Assembly: GCA_003402745.1 (NCBI GenBank)
Contig: QQND01000004.1
Span: 1-64,000, forward strand
From: Verrucomicrobiota bacterium
GTDB taxonomy: Bacteria > Verrucomicrobiota > Verrucomicrobiia > Chthoniobacterales > Chthoniobacteraceae
Direction of reading: 5' to 3'
Length of the DNA stretch: 64,000 bases
Every line of letters starts with the position of its first letter. Position 1 is the first letter of the stretch. This document shows positions 49,283-58,580 of the stretch, piece after piece. Under the pieces are notes generated by a model, which saw only the letters and a program-made list of their open reading frames with translations, had not been told where the DNA came from and made no database searches. The position numbers and the translations under genes were made by a program.

Positions 49283-50004
49283 AGCTGACCAGCGGAAAGA
49301 CGGCGCCGGAGGTGTGCGCCGCCCGGGAGAGTTACGTGGAAAATGTCTCGGTGGAGCTGTTGGAATCGTTTTTGCGGCAGCTCTCTCATGACGTGCGCAA
49401 CGATCTGAACGCCATGGAGCTGCTTATTTCCTATGTGGAGTGCGAGCGTTCGGGCGGTGACGTGGGTAGCGCACTGATGCAGCTGCACGACGCGGTGCGC
49501 TATGGTGCCCAGCGGATGCTGCGCGTTTCCCGGTCTGTACAAGTTCCTGATTTGGATTACATTCCGTATCCTGCGGACATTTTGTACGAAGATCTCAGGG
49601 ACCGTGTAGCCCTGGAGCGGCCGCAACTTGCCGCCCGAATTGTGTGGGGCCGCTGCGAGCTTAAGACAATTGCTCCTGTGGATGCGACGCTTGCACTGGA
49701 AGCTCTTACGGAGTTGCTGGAGAACGCCGCTGCTTTTTCCTCCTGCGAAAGTCCCGTGCAAATCGGAGTGGAGGCGTGTGAGGCGGGGGTTCGTTGGAGG
49801 ATTTTGCAGCATGCGTTGGACTGCCCGTCCAACTTGGAGCAATGGGGATTGCTGCCCCTAGTCAGCACGCGCAGGAGCCACTACGGGCTGGGGCTTTTTC
49901 GGGTGCGGCGTATCATCAGGGCGCACCAGGCGACTCTAGGTTTTAAATACGATGCCGGGGGCAAGAAACTGGCCACGGAAGTCGTCTTCAGTTCTGCGCC
50001 GTGA
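49279..50004 (+). CDS. Sensor histidine kinase-like protein without a recognisable sensory domain
   Basis: [15 protein letters not shown] (H box), [11 protein letters not shown] (N box), [15 protein letters not shown] (G2 box). Confidence 0.75.
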   Translation: MKLTSGKTAPEVCAARESYVENVSVELLESFLRQLSHDVRNDLNAMELLISYVECERSGGDVGSALMQLHDAVRYGAQRMLRVSRSVQVPDLDYIPYPADILYEDLRDRVALERPQLAARIVWGRCELKTIAPVDATLALEALTELLENAAAFSSCESPVQIGVEACEAGVRWRILQHALDCPSNLEQWGLLPLVSTRRSHYGLGLFRVRRIIRAHQATLGFKYDAGGKKLATEVVFSSAP

Positions 50005-51383
50005 GTACGGGGCCTTCTAAGGTTTTGGTCATCGACGATGAGCGACCGGTGCTCATGACGTTGGATGCTCTTTTGACGCGGCGAGGTTTTTCAGTGCAAA
50101 CGGCGTCGACTGCTGCGGGTGGACTTCAGGCGGTGGGCCGCTGGAAGCCGGACTTGGTGCTTCTGGATCTCGGGCTGCCTGACGGCGATGGTTTGGACGT
50201 GCTGCGGGAAGTGCGGACCGTGCTACCCGCCGTGCAGGTGCTTATTTTGACGGCCAATGATTCGCTGGCGAATGCGATTCAGTCCATCAAGTTAGGGGCG
50301 TTTCATTTCATCAGCAAACCGTATGCCCCGGAGGAGTTGATGAGTTTGATGGGGCGCGCTTTGGATCAGAAAAGGCTGGAGCAGGAGGCGGTGGTTTTGC
50401 GTGAGGAAAGCGCGCGTTTGGTGAGGCGCCTTGCGGAGGTAGAGGAGCGGTCTGCCCCTGTATTTCACAGCCGCTCAATGCGGCAGCTGGAGGACCTTTT
50501 AAAACGCGTGGCGCCCACAGATGCGAACGTGTTGTTGCTTGGAGAAAGCGGCGTTGGGAAAGAAGTGCTGGCCAATCGGCTGCACGGGCTCAGCCGTAGG
50601 GCGGGCAAGGCGATGGTTAAGCTGAATTGCGCCGCTTTCCCTGCGAACATGATTGAGGGCGAACTTTTCGGCTATGTCAAAGGCGCCTTTACCGGGGCTG
50701 TTTCAGACTTTGCGGGCCTCATTTCGCAAGCTGAGGGCGGGACTCTTTTTTTGGACGAGGTGGCGGAAATGCCGCCCGAACTTCAGACCCGTTTTCTGCG
50801 CGTGCTGCAGGAACGGGAATACCGCCAGCTTGGGGGTCTGAAGACGGTTAAGGCTGATTTTCGGCTCGTGGCTGCCACCAACCGCCCGGTGGCTGAGGCG
50901 ATGCGAACGGGGGCGCTTCGGCAGGATTTGTACTATCGTCTTAACACGTTTCAGGTGGAGATTCCCCCGTTGCGCGAGCGCAGAGAGGACATTCCCGCCT
51001 TGGTCCAGCGCTTTGTGGCGCAGTTCTCGGCGAGGCACGGGTTACCGTTGCCCAAAGTCCAACCGGAAGCTCTCGAGAGGCTGCGGGTTCATCCCTGGCC
51101 AGGCAATATTCGCGAGCTGCAGAACGCGATAGAGTATGCCGTCGTCCTCGCCGAAGCAGAGGGCATTGGCATCAAGCAATTGCCAGCGGATTTACGAGTG
51201 GCACCGGTGTTGCATAGCGCTCTTGGGGAGGCCGCTAACGCCCTGGATTTGGAGTCTCGCGAGCGCCAGGCGGTGCTGCAGGTTCTTATTGAAACTGGCG
51301 GTAACAAAAAACGGGCAGCAGAGATTCTCGGGATCCAGCGCCCGACGCTGTACGCGAAACTGCGCAAGTACGGCGTGCATTGA
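50001..51383 (+). CDS. NtrC-family sigma-54-dependent response regulator
   Basis: REC (VIDDERPVLM, LLDLGLPDGDGLD, SKPY); AAA+ GESGVGKEVLANRLH, GAFTGA, GGTLFLDEVAEMP; Fis-like HTH NKKRAAEILGIQRPTLYAKLRKYG. Confidence 0.95.
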   Translation: MSTGPSKVLVIDDERPVLMTLDALLTRRGFSVQTASTAAGGLQAVGRWKPDLVLLDLGLPDGDGLDVLREVRTVLPAVQVLILTANDSLANAIQSIKLGAFHFISKPYAPEELMSLMGRALDQKRLEQEAVVLREESARLVRRLAEVEERSAPVFHSRSMRQLEDLLKRVAPTDANVLLLGESGVGKEVLANRLHGLSRRAGKAMVKLNCAAFPANMIEGELFGYVKGAFTGAVSDFAGLISQAEGGTLFLDEVAEMPPELQTRFLRVLQEREYRQLGGLKTVKADFRLVAATNRPVAEAMRTGALRQDLYYRLNTFQVEIPPLRERREDIPALVQRFVAQFSARHGLPLPKVQPEALERLRVHPWPGNIRELQNAIEYAVVLAEAEGIGIKQLPADLRVAPVLHSALGEAANALDLESRERQAVLQVLIETGGNKKRAAEILGIQRPTLYAKLRKYGVH

Positions 51384-51473
51384 GGCCCGCCCGTGGTGGG
51401 GGAGGACGCGGGTGGAGTCGGATAGGAATTGGGGGAAGGGGAGGTTTGGTATCCAGAGCCAGAGGCGTGCCGC

Positions 51474-52532
51474 CTAGCACCAGTGGGCGCCGATGGCTTC
51501 GGTGTGGACGGCATAAAGGCTGCGGCTTGCTGTCATAAAAAGCCGGTTCCGGCGCGGTCCGCCGAAGCAGACGTTTGAGCAGATTTCAGGAAGGAGAATT
51601 TGGCCGATGCGCTGTCCCTCGGGTGAAAAGACGTGGACGCCGTCGTAGCCTTCACCGACCCAACCCATTCCCGCCCAAATGTTTCCGTCTTTATCGCAGC
51701 GAATTCCGTCGGCCATGCCAGCGACCTCTTTGCCGTTTAAGCGCATGCGCATGGAAGCGAAGATGCGACCATTTTTAAGTTTTGTGCCATCGACATCCCA
51801 GACTTTGATGACCTTCTGGGCCGCTTCGTAGTGTGAGGCTCCAGTGTCGGCGATATATACCTTCTTGTAATCTGGGGAGAAGCAAAGGCCATTGGGTTTG
51901 AAAATATCATCCGTCACCATCTCGAGTTTGCCTGACGGATCGATTCTGTAGACGGCTTCCTTCAAGAACAGTTCGCCTTTGTGTCCCTCAAAGTTCACAA
52001 GGCTGCCGTAACCTGGATCGGTGAACCAGAGACTGCCGTCGGGATGCCCGGATCCATCGTTCGGGGCGTTGAGCGGTTTCCCCTCAAATTTGTCAGCCAT
52101 GACGGTGATTGAATTGTCGGGTTCATAGCGCACGACCCTGCGGTTTCCGTGTTCGAAGGAGATCTGGCGACCGGATTGGTCAAAAGTGTTTCCGTTGGAG
52201 TAACTGGAGGGTTTTCGCAGGGTGGTGACTTCTTTATCATCCTGCAGCCAACGGAGTTGGACATCGTTTGGGATGTCGCTCCAGACAAGATAATTGCCCC
52301 AACCACTCCAGGCGGGCCCCTCTGCCCAGTACATTCCCGTGTGGAGCCGTTCGATGGGAGACATCGCGATCTTGTATTTTGCGAAGGAAGGATCGAGCAC
52401 TAGAACGTCTGGCTCGGGATAACGAACGGGCGCAGTGCCGGAACTAAAGTCCCGGGCGAATAAGGGCGAGGCGGCGAAAACTCCGAGGCTGGCAAGGAAA
52501 GATCGGCGGGAGGCTGGTGTGTTTGGATTCAT
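51474..52532 (-). CDS. SMP-30/gluconolactonase/LRE family protein, Tat-like signal
   Basis: SRRSFLASLGVFAASP; EGPAWSGWGNYLVWSDIPN; NAPNDGSGHPDGSLWFTDPGYG; KPNGLCFSPDYKKVYIADTG; GMADGIRCDKDGNIWAG. Confidence 0.93.
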   Translation of the reverse strand: MNPNTPASRRSFLASLGVFAASPLFARDFSSGTAPVRYPEPDVLVLDPSFAKYKIAMSPIERLHTGMYWAEGPAWSGWGNYLVWSDIPNDVQLRWLQDDKEVTTLRKPSSYSNGNTFDQSGRQISFEHGNRRVVRYEPDNSITVMADKFEGKPLNAPNDGSGHPDGSLWFTDPGYGSLVNFEGHKGELFLKEAVYRIDPSGKLEMVTDDIFKPNGLCFSPDYKKVYIADTGASHYEAAQKVIKVWDVDGTKLKNGRIFASMRMRLNGKEVAGMADGIRCDKDGNIWAGMGWVGEGYDGVHVFSPEGQRIGQILLPEICSNVCFGGPRRNRLFMTASRSLYAVHTEAIGAHWC

Positions 52533-52860
52533 AGTCAGGGGGGGAGGCAGGGGAGATGGTCTTATTCAAAACAAACCGGCTTTGATTGCAAGCGGTTGAA
52601 ATAGGAAGAATCGGACGATAGGGGACTAGTGGACTTTTTGGAAATGCACCTGTGGGTTAGGTCTGCATGAATCTTTCTATAATAAACTGGCGCGCTGCAG
52701 ATTGAAACTAGTGTTGGTTCGCTGTGAAGCGCACATCCATTTCAGATGGTTTTTCCATGCGACCTGTGTTTTCCAGGGAGCAAGCGGCCCGCAGAATGAG
52801 ATGGATTTGTTTATCTTAGCGTAAATAGTACAACGCTGATTGCAGTTCCCCCCCTAAACC

Positions 52861-54228
52861 ATGCTCAAAATTTTGTCCCCCGCAGACAAGTCGCAACCCT
52901 TTTGCGATGGGATGTCCCGGCGTAATTTCCTTAAGATCGGCGGGCTTGGTTCGTTGGGCCTGTCCCTGCCGAAACTCCTTGCGTTGGAGGCAGCTGCGGG
53001 CATCCGGAATTCTCACAAGTCGGTGATTCTCATTTATCTGGTGGGAGGCCCTCCGCATCAGGACATGTTTGATTTAAAGCCCAACGCGCCGAGGGAGATT
53101 GCCGGGCCGCACAAACCGATTGGCACGAATGTGGCGGGGATTGAGATTTGCGAACTTTTTCCAAAGATGGCGCGGATGATGGACAAGTTTGCGCTTATCC
53201 GATCGCTCGTTGGCGCGCAGAGTGAACATGACGCTGCCCAGTGTTACACGGGTCGAGCGCCTCGAGGTGGGTCCATTCCCCCGGGAGGTTGGCCGCAGTT
53301 CGGGAGCGTCATCAGCCACATGCAGGGCTCTCTTACTCCAGCGGTCCCGCCGTTCGTGAGTCTGTGCTATGAATGCACTCACGGTCCCTACAATGAGCCG
53401 GGGCCCGGTGCTTTAGGGCAGATCAACGCGCCCTTCCGTCATGTGGGTCCTACGCGCGAAGACTTGACTCTGCAGGGAATCACGAGTGACAGACTCGCGG
53501 ATCGGGTTCGTTTGCTTTCGAGCTTCGATCAATTCCGCCGAGATGTTGATTCAAGCGGTAAGATGGATGCGATGGACTCGTTTACCCAGCAGGCGATGGG
53601 AATTTTGACCTCTTCAAAACTTGCTGAGGCACTGGACCTTTCTCGTGAAGATCCGAGGATTGTAGCACGCTACGGTACGGGTGATGTTCATAAACGGATC
53701 GATGACAACGGCGCGCCGAGGGTCCCTCAAAGCTTTTTGACCGCTCGCAGACTAGTGGAGGCCGGCGCCCGAGTGGTTACCGTTAATTACAGCAAGTGGG
53801 ATTGGCACGGGGGTAAGGGAAACGATATTTTCACGCGGGAGCGGGAGGATTTCCCGATATTCGACCAGGCGATAACGGCTCTGGTGGAGGATCTTCACCA
53901 GAGGGGGTTGGATAAGGATGTCTCGGTTTTGGTGTGGGGCGAGTTCGGGAGGACTCCTACGGTGAATGCGCAAGTGGGCCGGGACCATTGGCCAAGAGTG
54001 GCCATGGCATTGCTGGCGGGAGGCGGGATGCGTTGTGGGCAGGTCATCGGATCAACCGATAGGCTTGGAGGCGAGGCTGACAGCCGCCCTGTGACATTTG
54101 CGGAGGTTTTTTCCACCCTTTATCATAATCTGGGAATCGACGCTGACGCTGCGACATTCACCGACGCGAAGGGGCGTCCTCACTATCTCGTGGAGAACGG
54201 AGCGCGTCCGATTTCTGAGCTCATTTGA
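52861..54228 (+). CDS. DUF1501 domain-containing protein
   Basis: MSRRNFLKIGGLGSLGLSLPKLL; VILIYLVGGPPHQDMFDLKPNAP; VWGEFGRTPTVNAQVGRDHWPRVAMALLAGGGMRCGQVIGSTDRLG. Confidence 0.93.
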   Translation: MLKILSPADKSQPFCDGMSRRNFLKIGGLGSLGLSLPKLLALEAAAGIRNSHKSVILIYLVGGPPHQDMFDLKPNAPREIAGPHKPIGTNVAGIEICELFPKMARMMDKFALIRSLVGAQSEHDAAQCYTGRAPRGGSIPPGGWPQFGSVISHMQGSLTPAVPPFVSLCYECTHGPYNEPGPGALGQINAPFRHVGPTREDLTLQGITSDRLADRVRLLSSFDQFRRDVDSSGKMDAMDSFTQQAMGILTSSKLAEALDLSREDPRIVARYGTGDVHKRIDDNGAPRVPQSFLTARRLVEAGARVVTVNYSKWDWHGGKGNDIFTREREDFPIFDQAITALVEDLHQRGLDKDVSVLVWGEFGRTPTVNAQVGRDHWPRVAMALLAGGGMRCGQVIGSTDRLGGEADSRPVTFAEVFSTLYHNLGIDADAATFTDAKGRPHYLVENGARPISELI

Positions 54229-54326
54229 GGAGAGAAGGCGGGCCGGTGTTGGAGTGGGTGGAATGCGTTTGTTGGTAGCAGGATGCGTGGCTGAGCCTGA
54301 AGCGAGTAGTGAAATTCGTAGGAGTT

Positions 54327-55568
54327 TTAGCAAGCGGCAGCAGTGGGGTTGAGGTGGCGGCTCATTTTTTGCCAGAAGGGAAAGAAGCCAGCGGTGGCAA
54401 AGGAGAAGGCGATGGTATCTGACGGTCTGCGGATGAGGGTGAGAGGAATCTTTAAAGCTTCGAGTTGCTGCTTTAGGCGGGGCAGAAGGTCTCGGGTTGG
54501 CCCGACCATGGGCGCGAAGGCAATCACGTCCGTAAGTGCCTGGTCCCTGGCCCAAACTCCAAGTGCTTGTGCCTGATCGTCTGCTGCAAGAACGGTTGCT
54601 GGACACCCGTAGTGTGCCTGAGCGCGCTCCATCCCGTCACGAATCACGGTGTGGAGCGATGCGATGCGCTGGGAGCTGAGATGGTAGTTTGCCTGGTAGA
54701 CGCTGTTACTGATACACGAGAAGATCGCCGCCGGAGCGAGGTCCCTCAGCGGGCCTATTTCAGGAGAGAGGTCATCTGCGTGCATCCACAATCCGATGCG
54801 TTTTGAGGTCTGAGAGAATGAGGTGGGATACTGAACAAGTGCCTGTGCGCCAGGGGTTGCTGTGTCCTGAATCACGCGGGCGCTCACAATATCATCTGCA
54901 AGGCGTTCGCTGCCGGTCGCATTCTCGCGGAGGTAAGAGGGCGCATATTTCTCGAGGTTTGAGAGGCGCACAAGGTATGTCTTTCCAGGGGTTTGCAGGC
55001 CGGCGACCCAGCGCCACGAAAGCGTGTTGCTGGCGGGATCGGCATCCAAGAGATGCCTGAAGAAGAAATCAGCACCAAGCTCCCATGGAAGTTGTTCGAC
55101 GTGGACCCAAAAGCTGGCCCACCACATGCGAGCGTGGTTGTGAAGGTAGCCTGTTTCGAGCAGTTCCCGGGCAATTTTATCCATGCAGTCCACGCCGCTC
55201 CGAGCGGCTGAGACGGCCCGGGCCCTCGCCAAAGTCTCCGCTGGAAGCACGTGTTTCAACTCGCGTACCTGACGGCGCCAAAGGCTCCAAACCTGCGGGT
55301 GCGTCTCCAGCCAGCCCCGCCAATAGCGGCGCCAGCAAATTTCCTGGAGCCACTTTTCAGCCGTCCGAAAAGAGTGTGTTTTGAGGGTGTCGTGGATGAT
55401 TTCGTCCTCGAGCAAGGTCCGGAAGCGAATGCACGCACTCAGACGCGAAACATTTTCGTGGCCGGGCTGCACGCTGTTTCTAGCGCCTGCATACGCGGCC
55501 ACCTTTGGGAGGAAATCGGCCCAAGTGTTGAGTGCATCTTGGCGGGTTAACGGTGTAAAGGGGTTCAT
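54327..55568 (-). CDS. Photolyase/cryptochrome-family FAD-binding protein, apparent swapped domain order
   Basis: N-terminal half matches the photolyase FAD domain (SRLSACIRFRTL, AEKWLQEICWRRYWRGWL, GYLHNHARMWWASFWVH...WELGADFFFRHLLDADPASNTLSWRWVAG); C-terminal half looks like the alpha/beta antenna domain (IGLWMHADDLSPEIGPL...FFPFWQKM). Confidence 0.85.
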   Translation of the reverse strand: MNPFTPLTRQDALNTWADFLPKVAAYAGARNSVQPGHENVSRLSACIRFRTLLEDEIIHDTLKTHSFRTAEKWLQEICWRRYWRGWLETHPQVWSLWRRQVRELKHVLPAETLARARAVSAARSGVDCMDKIARELLETGYLHNHARMWWASFWVHVEQLPWELGADFFFRHLLDADPASNTLSWRWVAGLQTPGKTYLVRLSNLEKYAPSYLRENATGSERLADDIVSARVIQDTATPGAQALVQYPTSFSQTSKRIGLWMHADDLSPEIGPLRDLAPAAIFSCISNSVYQANYHLSSQRIASLHTVIRDGMERAQAHYGCPATVLAADDQAQALGVWARDQALTDVIAFAPMVGPTRDLLPRLKQQLEALKIPLTLIRRPSDTIAFSFATAGFFPFWQKMSRHLNPTAAAC

Positions 55569-55722
55569 CGTAAAAATAGAGGCTCACAACATTGTGCAGG
55601 CGTGGAGATATTGGCGTATTTTGAAAGAGTCAGGGGTGAAATAAGGTCCTGATTTATGGAGGAAAGGGTTGGGCGGGATTGCTGTTTCGGTGCTGGACGT
55701 CTTCGTCTGAGTTGACGACCGT

Positions 55723-56814
55723 TTGAAAATGACAGACTACCAAATTAAGACCGCCCGGCGGCGGCTAGTTTTGGGCATTTCGAATGTTGGTTTTTGGGTG
55801 CTAGCATCCTTGGGCTGCCTCGCATGGTTTGCTGCGCCGGGTGCGGCTGCGATCAGTCCAACTTACCTGGTCGGGTTGATGCTCGTGGCGGTGGGGGTTC
55901 AGGCGTGTTTTGACGGGGTGGGAGGCGCTTTTTTGATGCCGGCCCCCTTGGTGGAATTTGGGGTGTTCCTGAGGCGTTGGGTCAGAGGCGTTGCTGCCCA
56001 CACCACCCTGCTTTGCGCGGTGGGGGGCCTGAGCTACTGGAGCTTCCGGCTGACTGAGGGCTTCTGCGTTGGGGTTGTGGCTTCCTCGCTGGGACTTTTT
56101 CTCTTTCGCAGGCAGATTTTGCGTCTGGTTTCAGGCCTTCCCGCGCGCCCGTTCTTGTCCGCGGGGCCTGCGTGCTGGAGTGCGGATTCCTCGGACCCCT
56201 CCTTCACCGGAGGAACTTGCGGCATGGGATCCACGGCGATGATTCTTTTGCCGGGGCCGTGGACGTCAGATCTCAACGCGGCTGAACTTCAGACGGTCAT
56301 TCAAAGAAGGGTTTGGGAGATCAAAAACAACCTCCCTGCTCGCTCCTTTTTGTTCGCTCTATCTTGGAACTTGGCGGGATGCAGAGTCGGTTCGCTTCTT
56401 TTGGAACTCCCTAACCGTTTGCCGGAATCCGCGATGCTTCTTCAAGGGTGCTGGATGACAGTGTGGGGCTTCCTCGGGCTGTTGATTCTTCCCACCGTAA
56501 GCCGGAGCTCGGTATTCGGCGCAGATCGTGCGACTGCGGCACAAGGGTTTGACTCAATCGCTTGGATTCAGCGGTTCCCAAAAATGACGGGTGAGGATGG
56601 CAACCCTAAGACGCTTTTGCAGCGGGTGTTTTATCCCATTCCTTCGGCGCAAGAGCGGTTGGACTGCCTGGAGAGGTCGCCCGTCCTTCCGATTTTTGGG
56701 AATGTAGCCCGAACCAATTTGTTTTTGTCATTGGCAACGCTGACCTTTCTTGGAAGGTGCGTTCACTGCAATGTCGGGCGTCCCGAGCTTTGGGTTTTTC
56801 CGCCCTCCGACTAG
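55723..56814 (+). CDS. Membrane protein resembling M48 metallopeptidase but lacking HExxH
   Basis: Hydrophobic N-terminal helices; AMILLPGPWTSDLNAAELQTVIQRRVWEIKNN and YPIPSAQERLDCLERS align by eye to M48 segments. Confidence 0.5.
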   Translation: MKMTDYQIKTARRRLVLGISNVGFWVLASLGCLAWFAAPGAAAISPTYLVGLMLVAVGVQACFDGVGGAFLMPAPLVEFGVFLRRWVRGVAAHTTLLCAVGGLSYWSFRLTEGFCVGVVASSLGLFLFRRQILRLVSGLPARPFLSAGPACWSADSSDPSFTGGTCGMGSTAMILLPGPWTSDLNAAELQTVIQRRVWEIKNNLPARSFLFALSWNLAGCRVGSLLLELPNRLPESAMLLQGCWMTVWGFLGLLILPTVSRSSVFGADRATAAQGFDSIAWIQRFPKMTGEDGNPKTLLQRVFYPIPSAQERLDCLERSPVLPIFGNVARTNLFLSLATLTFLGRCVHCNVGRPELWVFPPSD

Positions 56815-57049
56815 AAGTCTGGCCTCTGCCCCGCAGGCTTCTCAGATCAGTAACCGCGAGTCACGCTGTCTAGTGCGGCCCGGTTTTCCAAGTCTCTCGA
56901 GAGCGCTATCGCAGTAATTTGCTTCGGTCGCTGGGGGGGACGACAATGGAATTTCTCTCTCAAGGCCCCCCCGTTTAAGAGAAGAAATCTGGGGCTCGGG
57001 GCCACAGAAAGGGGGGGCTTCCCAAATTAAATATGGTTCTGGCGAGAGG

Positions 57050-57490
57050 TTAACTGAGGACTTCTTTGTGAAAGCTCCCCCAATCATCGAGGTTATTGAG
57101 GTCGACTGCGGCGGGGCTTACGGAGCCGTCGTCTGCGATTCCGTTCGCTTCGAGGATGTGGCGCCGGGTGTCATCGGTGTGGATGTAACCGAGAATGGCG
57201 GCGTTATTTTTATAAATTGTTGCTTTGTCGAGTTTTACTCCAGGTTGCTGGGTGATCCAGTGTTCGAATTGGGGGTAGCTCGGTTTGGTTTTGATGAACG
57301 CCCGAACGTCAGTTTCGTTTAGATGCAGCGCAGCAAGCACCATGGAGTCATACCCTTTTCCAATTCCAGGGTAATCCGGATCGAGTTTACCCAGCGCTTC
57401 TAGGGAAGCTTTTTGCCAGAGGCGGGGCAGGTGGAGGACGCCGAGGGGGCCAGCGAGGCCGGAACTGATCAACGGAACATATTTGCTCAT
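57050..57490 (-). CDS. DUF5069 domain-containing protein
   Basis: GPLGVLHLPRLWQKASLEALGKLDPDYPGIGKGYDSMVLAALHLNETDVRAFI. Confidence 0.8.
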   Translation of the reverse strand: MSKYVPLISSGLAGPLGVLHLPRLWQKASLEALGKLDPDYPGIGKGYDSMVLAALHLNETDVRAFIKTKPSYPQFEHWITQQPGVKLDKATIYKNNAAILGYIHTDDTRRHILEANGIADDGSVSPAAVDLNNLDDWGSFHKEVLS

Positions 57491-57714
57491 GGAGGTCTTA
57501 ATGGTTGTGGATTGGAGCGGTCCGCCTCGTGGTTTTCCTCGCGACGGCCGCCCTCAGTTAAAAGTCTGGGAGGTACGGTGCGTTTACTCCATCTCAATTT
57601 TCAGGTTGCCACACCCTTCCTGGGACCAAAACTCTCTGTCGGCACCGGCGCTTTTTTCCGTTCCGGGCACCCTTTTTAAGGGCAGAAGGACCGGTGCCTG
57701 TTGTAGGTTTTAGC

Positions 57715-58473
57715 ATGCACCGCAGTTCTCACGACTACACCCACCTGATTGGAAGATGGCGAGTGCTCGCTTCATCCTTGGGCCTCCGGTTGTCATTGAT
57801 TGCCAAGGTTGACGGGTATCCTATTTACTGCGTGAAGAGTGCGAGGCTCCGTTCCGCTCCTGGAGTTTATCTTTCTGCGGGAATTCATGGGGACGAACCT
57901 GCTTCCACCGAGGGGCTGCTTGCCTGGGCGGAAGGCAATCCGGTTTGCCTGAGGGAGATGCCGTTTTTAATATTCCCGTGCCTTAATCCCTGGGGGCTCG
58001 TGAGAAACAAACGCTCGGACGCGTCTGGCAACGACGTCAACCGGACGTTTCAAGGAGACGAGCACCCGACTTCAGCGGCTGTGCGCAGGGTGGCTGAAGC
58101 CCATCGCCTTGCTGCGGCCATGTTGTTGCATGAGGATTACGACGCACACGGCATTTACCTCTACGAGCAACGGCAGCCCTCACTTTTTGGGGAGTTGATC
58201 CTTCAAGCCGCCGAGACATTCATTCCGAGGGACACAAGAACAAGAGTGGATGGGCGCAAGGCGCGCGAAGGGATTTTACGGCCGCGGTTATCGGCGAAAC
58301 TCTTTGAGAAAGGGGGGTGTCCTGAGGCCGTTTGGCTGCATCTAAGGGGTTGCAGGAGGACTGTCACTTTTGAAACTCCGAGTGAAATGTCTCTAGAGGC
58401 ACGTACTCTGGCGCAAGTAGCTGCCATTGAGCGGTTAGTTGATCTTCAAAGGCAGGGGGCGGATGAAGGGTGA
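57715..58473 (+). CDS. M14-family / succinylglutamate desuccinylase-aspartoacylase-like zinc carboxypeptidase
   Basis: VYLSAGIHGDEPAST (HxxE zinc motif), FPCLNPWGLVRNKRSDASGNDVNRTF, LLHEDYDAHGIYLYE, TFETPSE. Confidence 0.85.
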   Translation: MHRSSHDYTHLIGRWRVLASSLGLRLSLIAKVDGYPIYCVKSARLRSAPGVYLSAGIHGDEPASTEGLLAWAEGNPVCLREMPFLIFPCLNPWGLVRNKRSDASGNDVNRTFQGDEHPTSAAVRRVAEAHRLAAAMLLHEDYDAHGIYLYEQRQPSLFGELILQAAETFIPRDTRTRVDGRKAREGILRPRLSAKLFEKGGCPEAVWLHLRGCRRTVTFETPSEMSLEARTLAQVAAIERLVDLQRQGADEG

Positions 58474-58580
58474 GGACTCCACGCCCGGGTTCTGGGCGAG
58501 GGCAGGCTGAGTTTTACGGCCCGCTCTAGGCTGCGGTGGGGTTTTCCTGACGTTCCCTTTTGTCGTTTCGTTTTTGAGGG

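Noticed and set aside
56930-57040. C-run/G-run inverted repeat (ggccccccc ... gggggggc)
   Set aside because: Imperfect, loop is long and no T-tract follows; could not support a terminator or structured RNA call.
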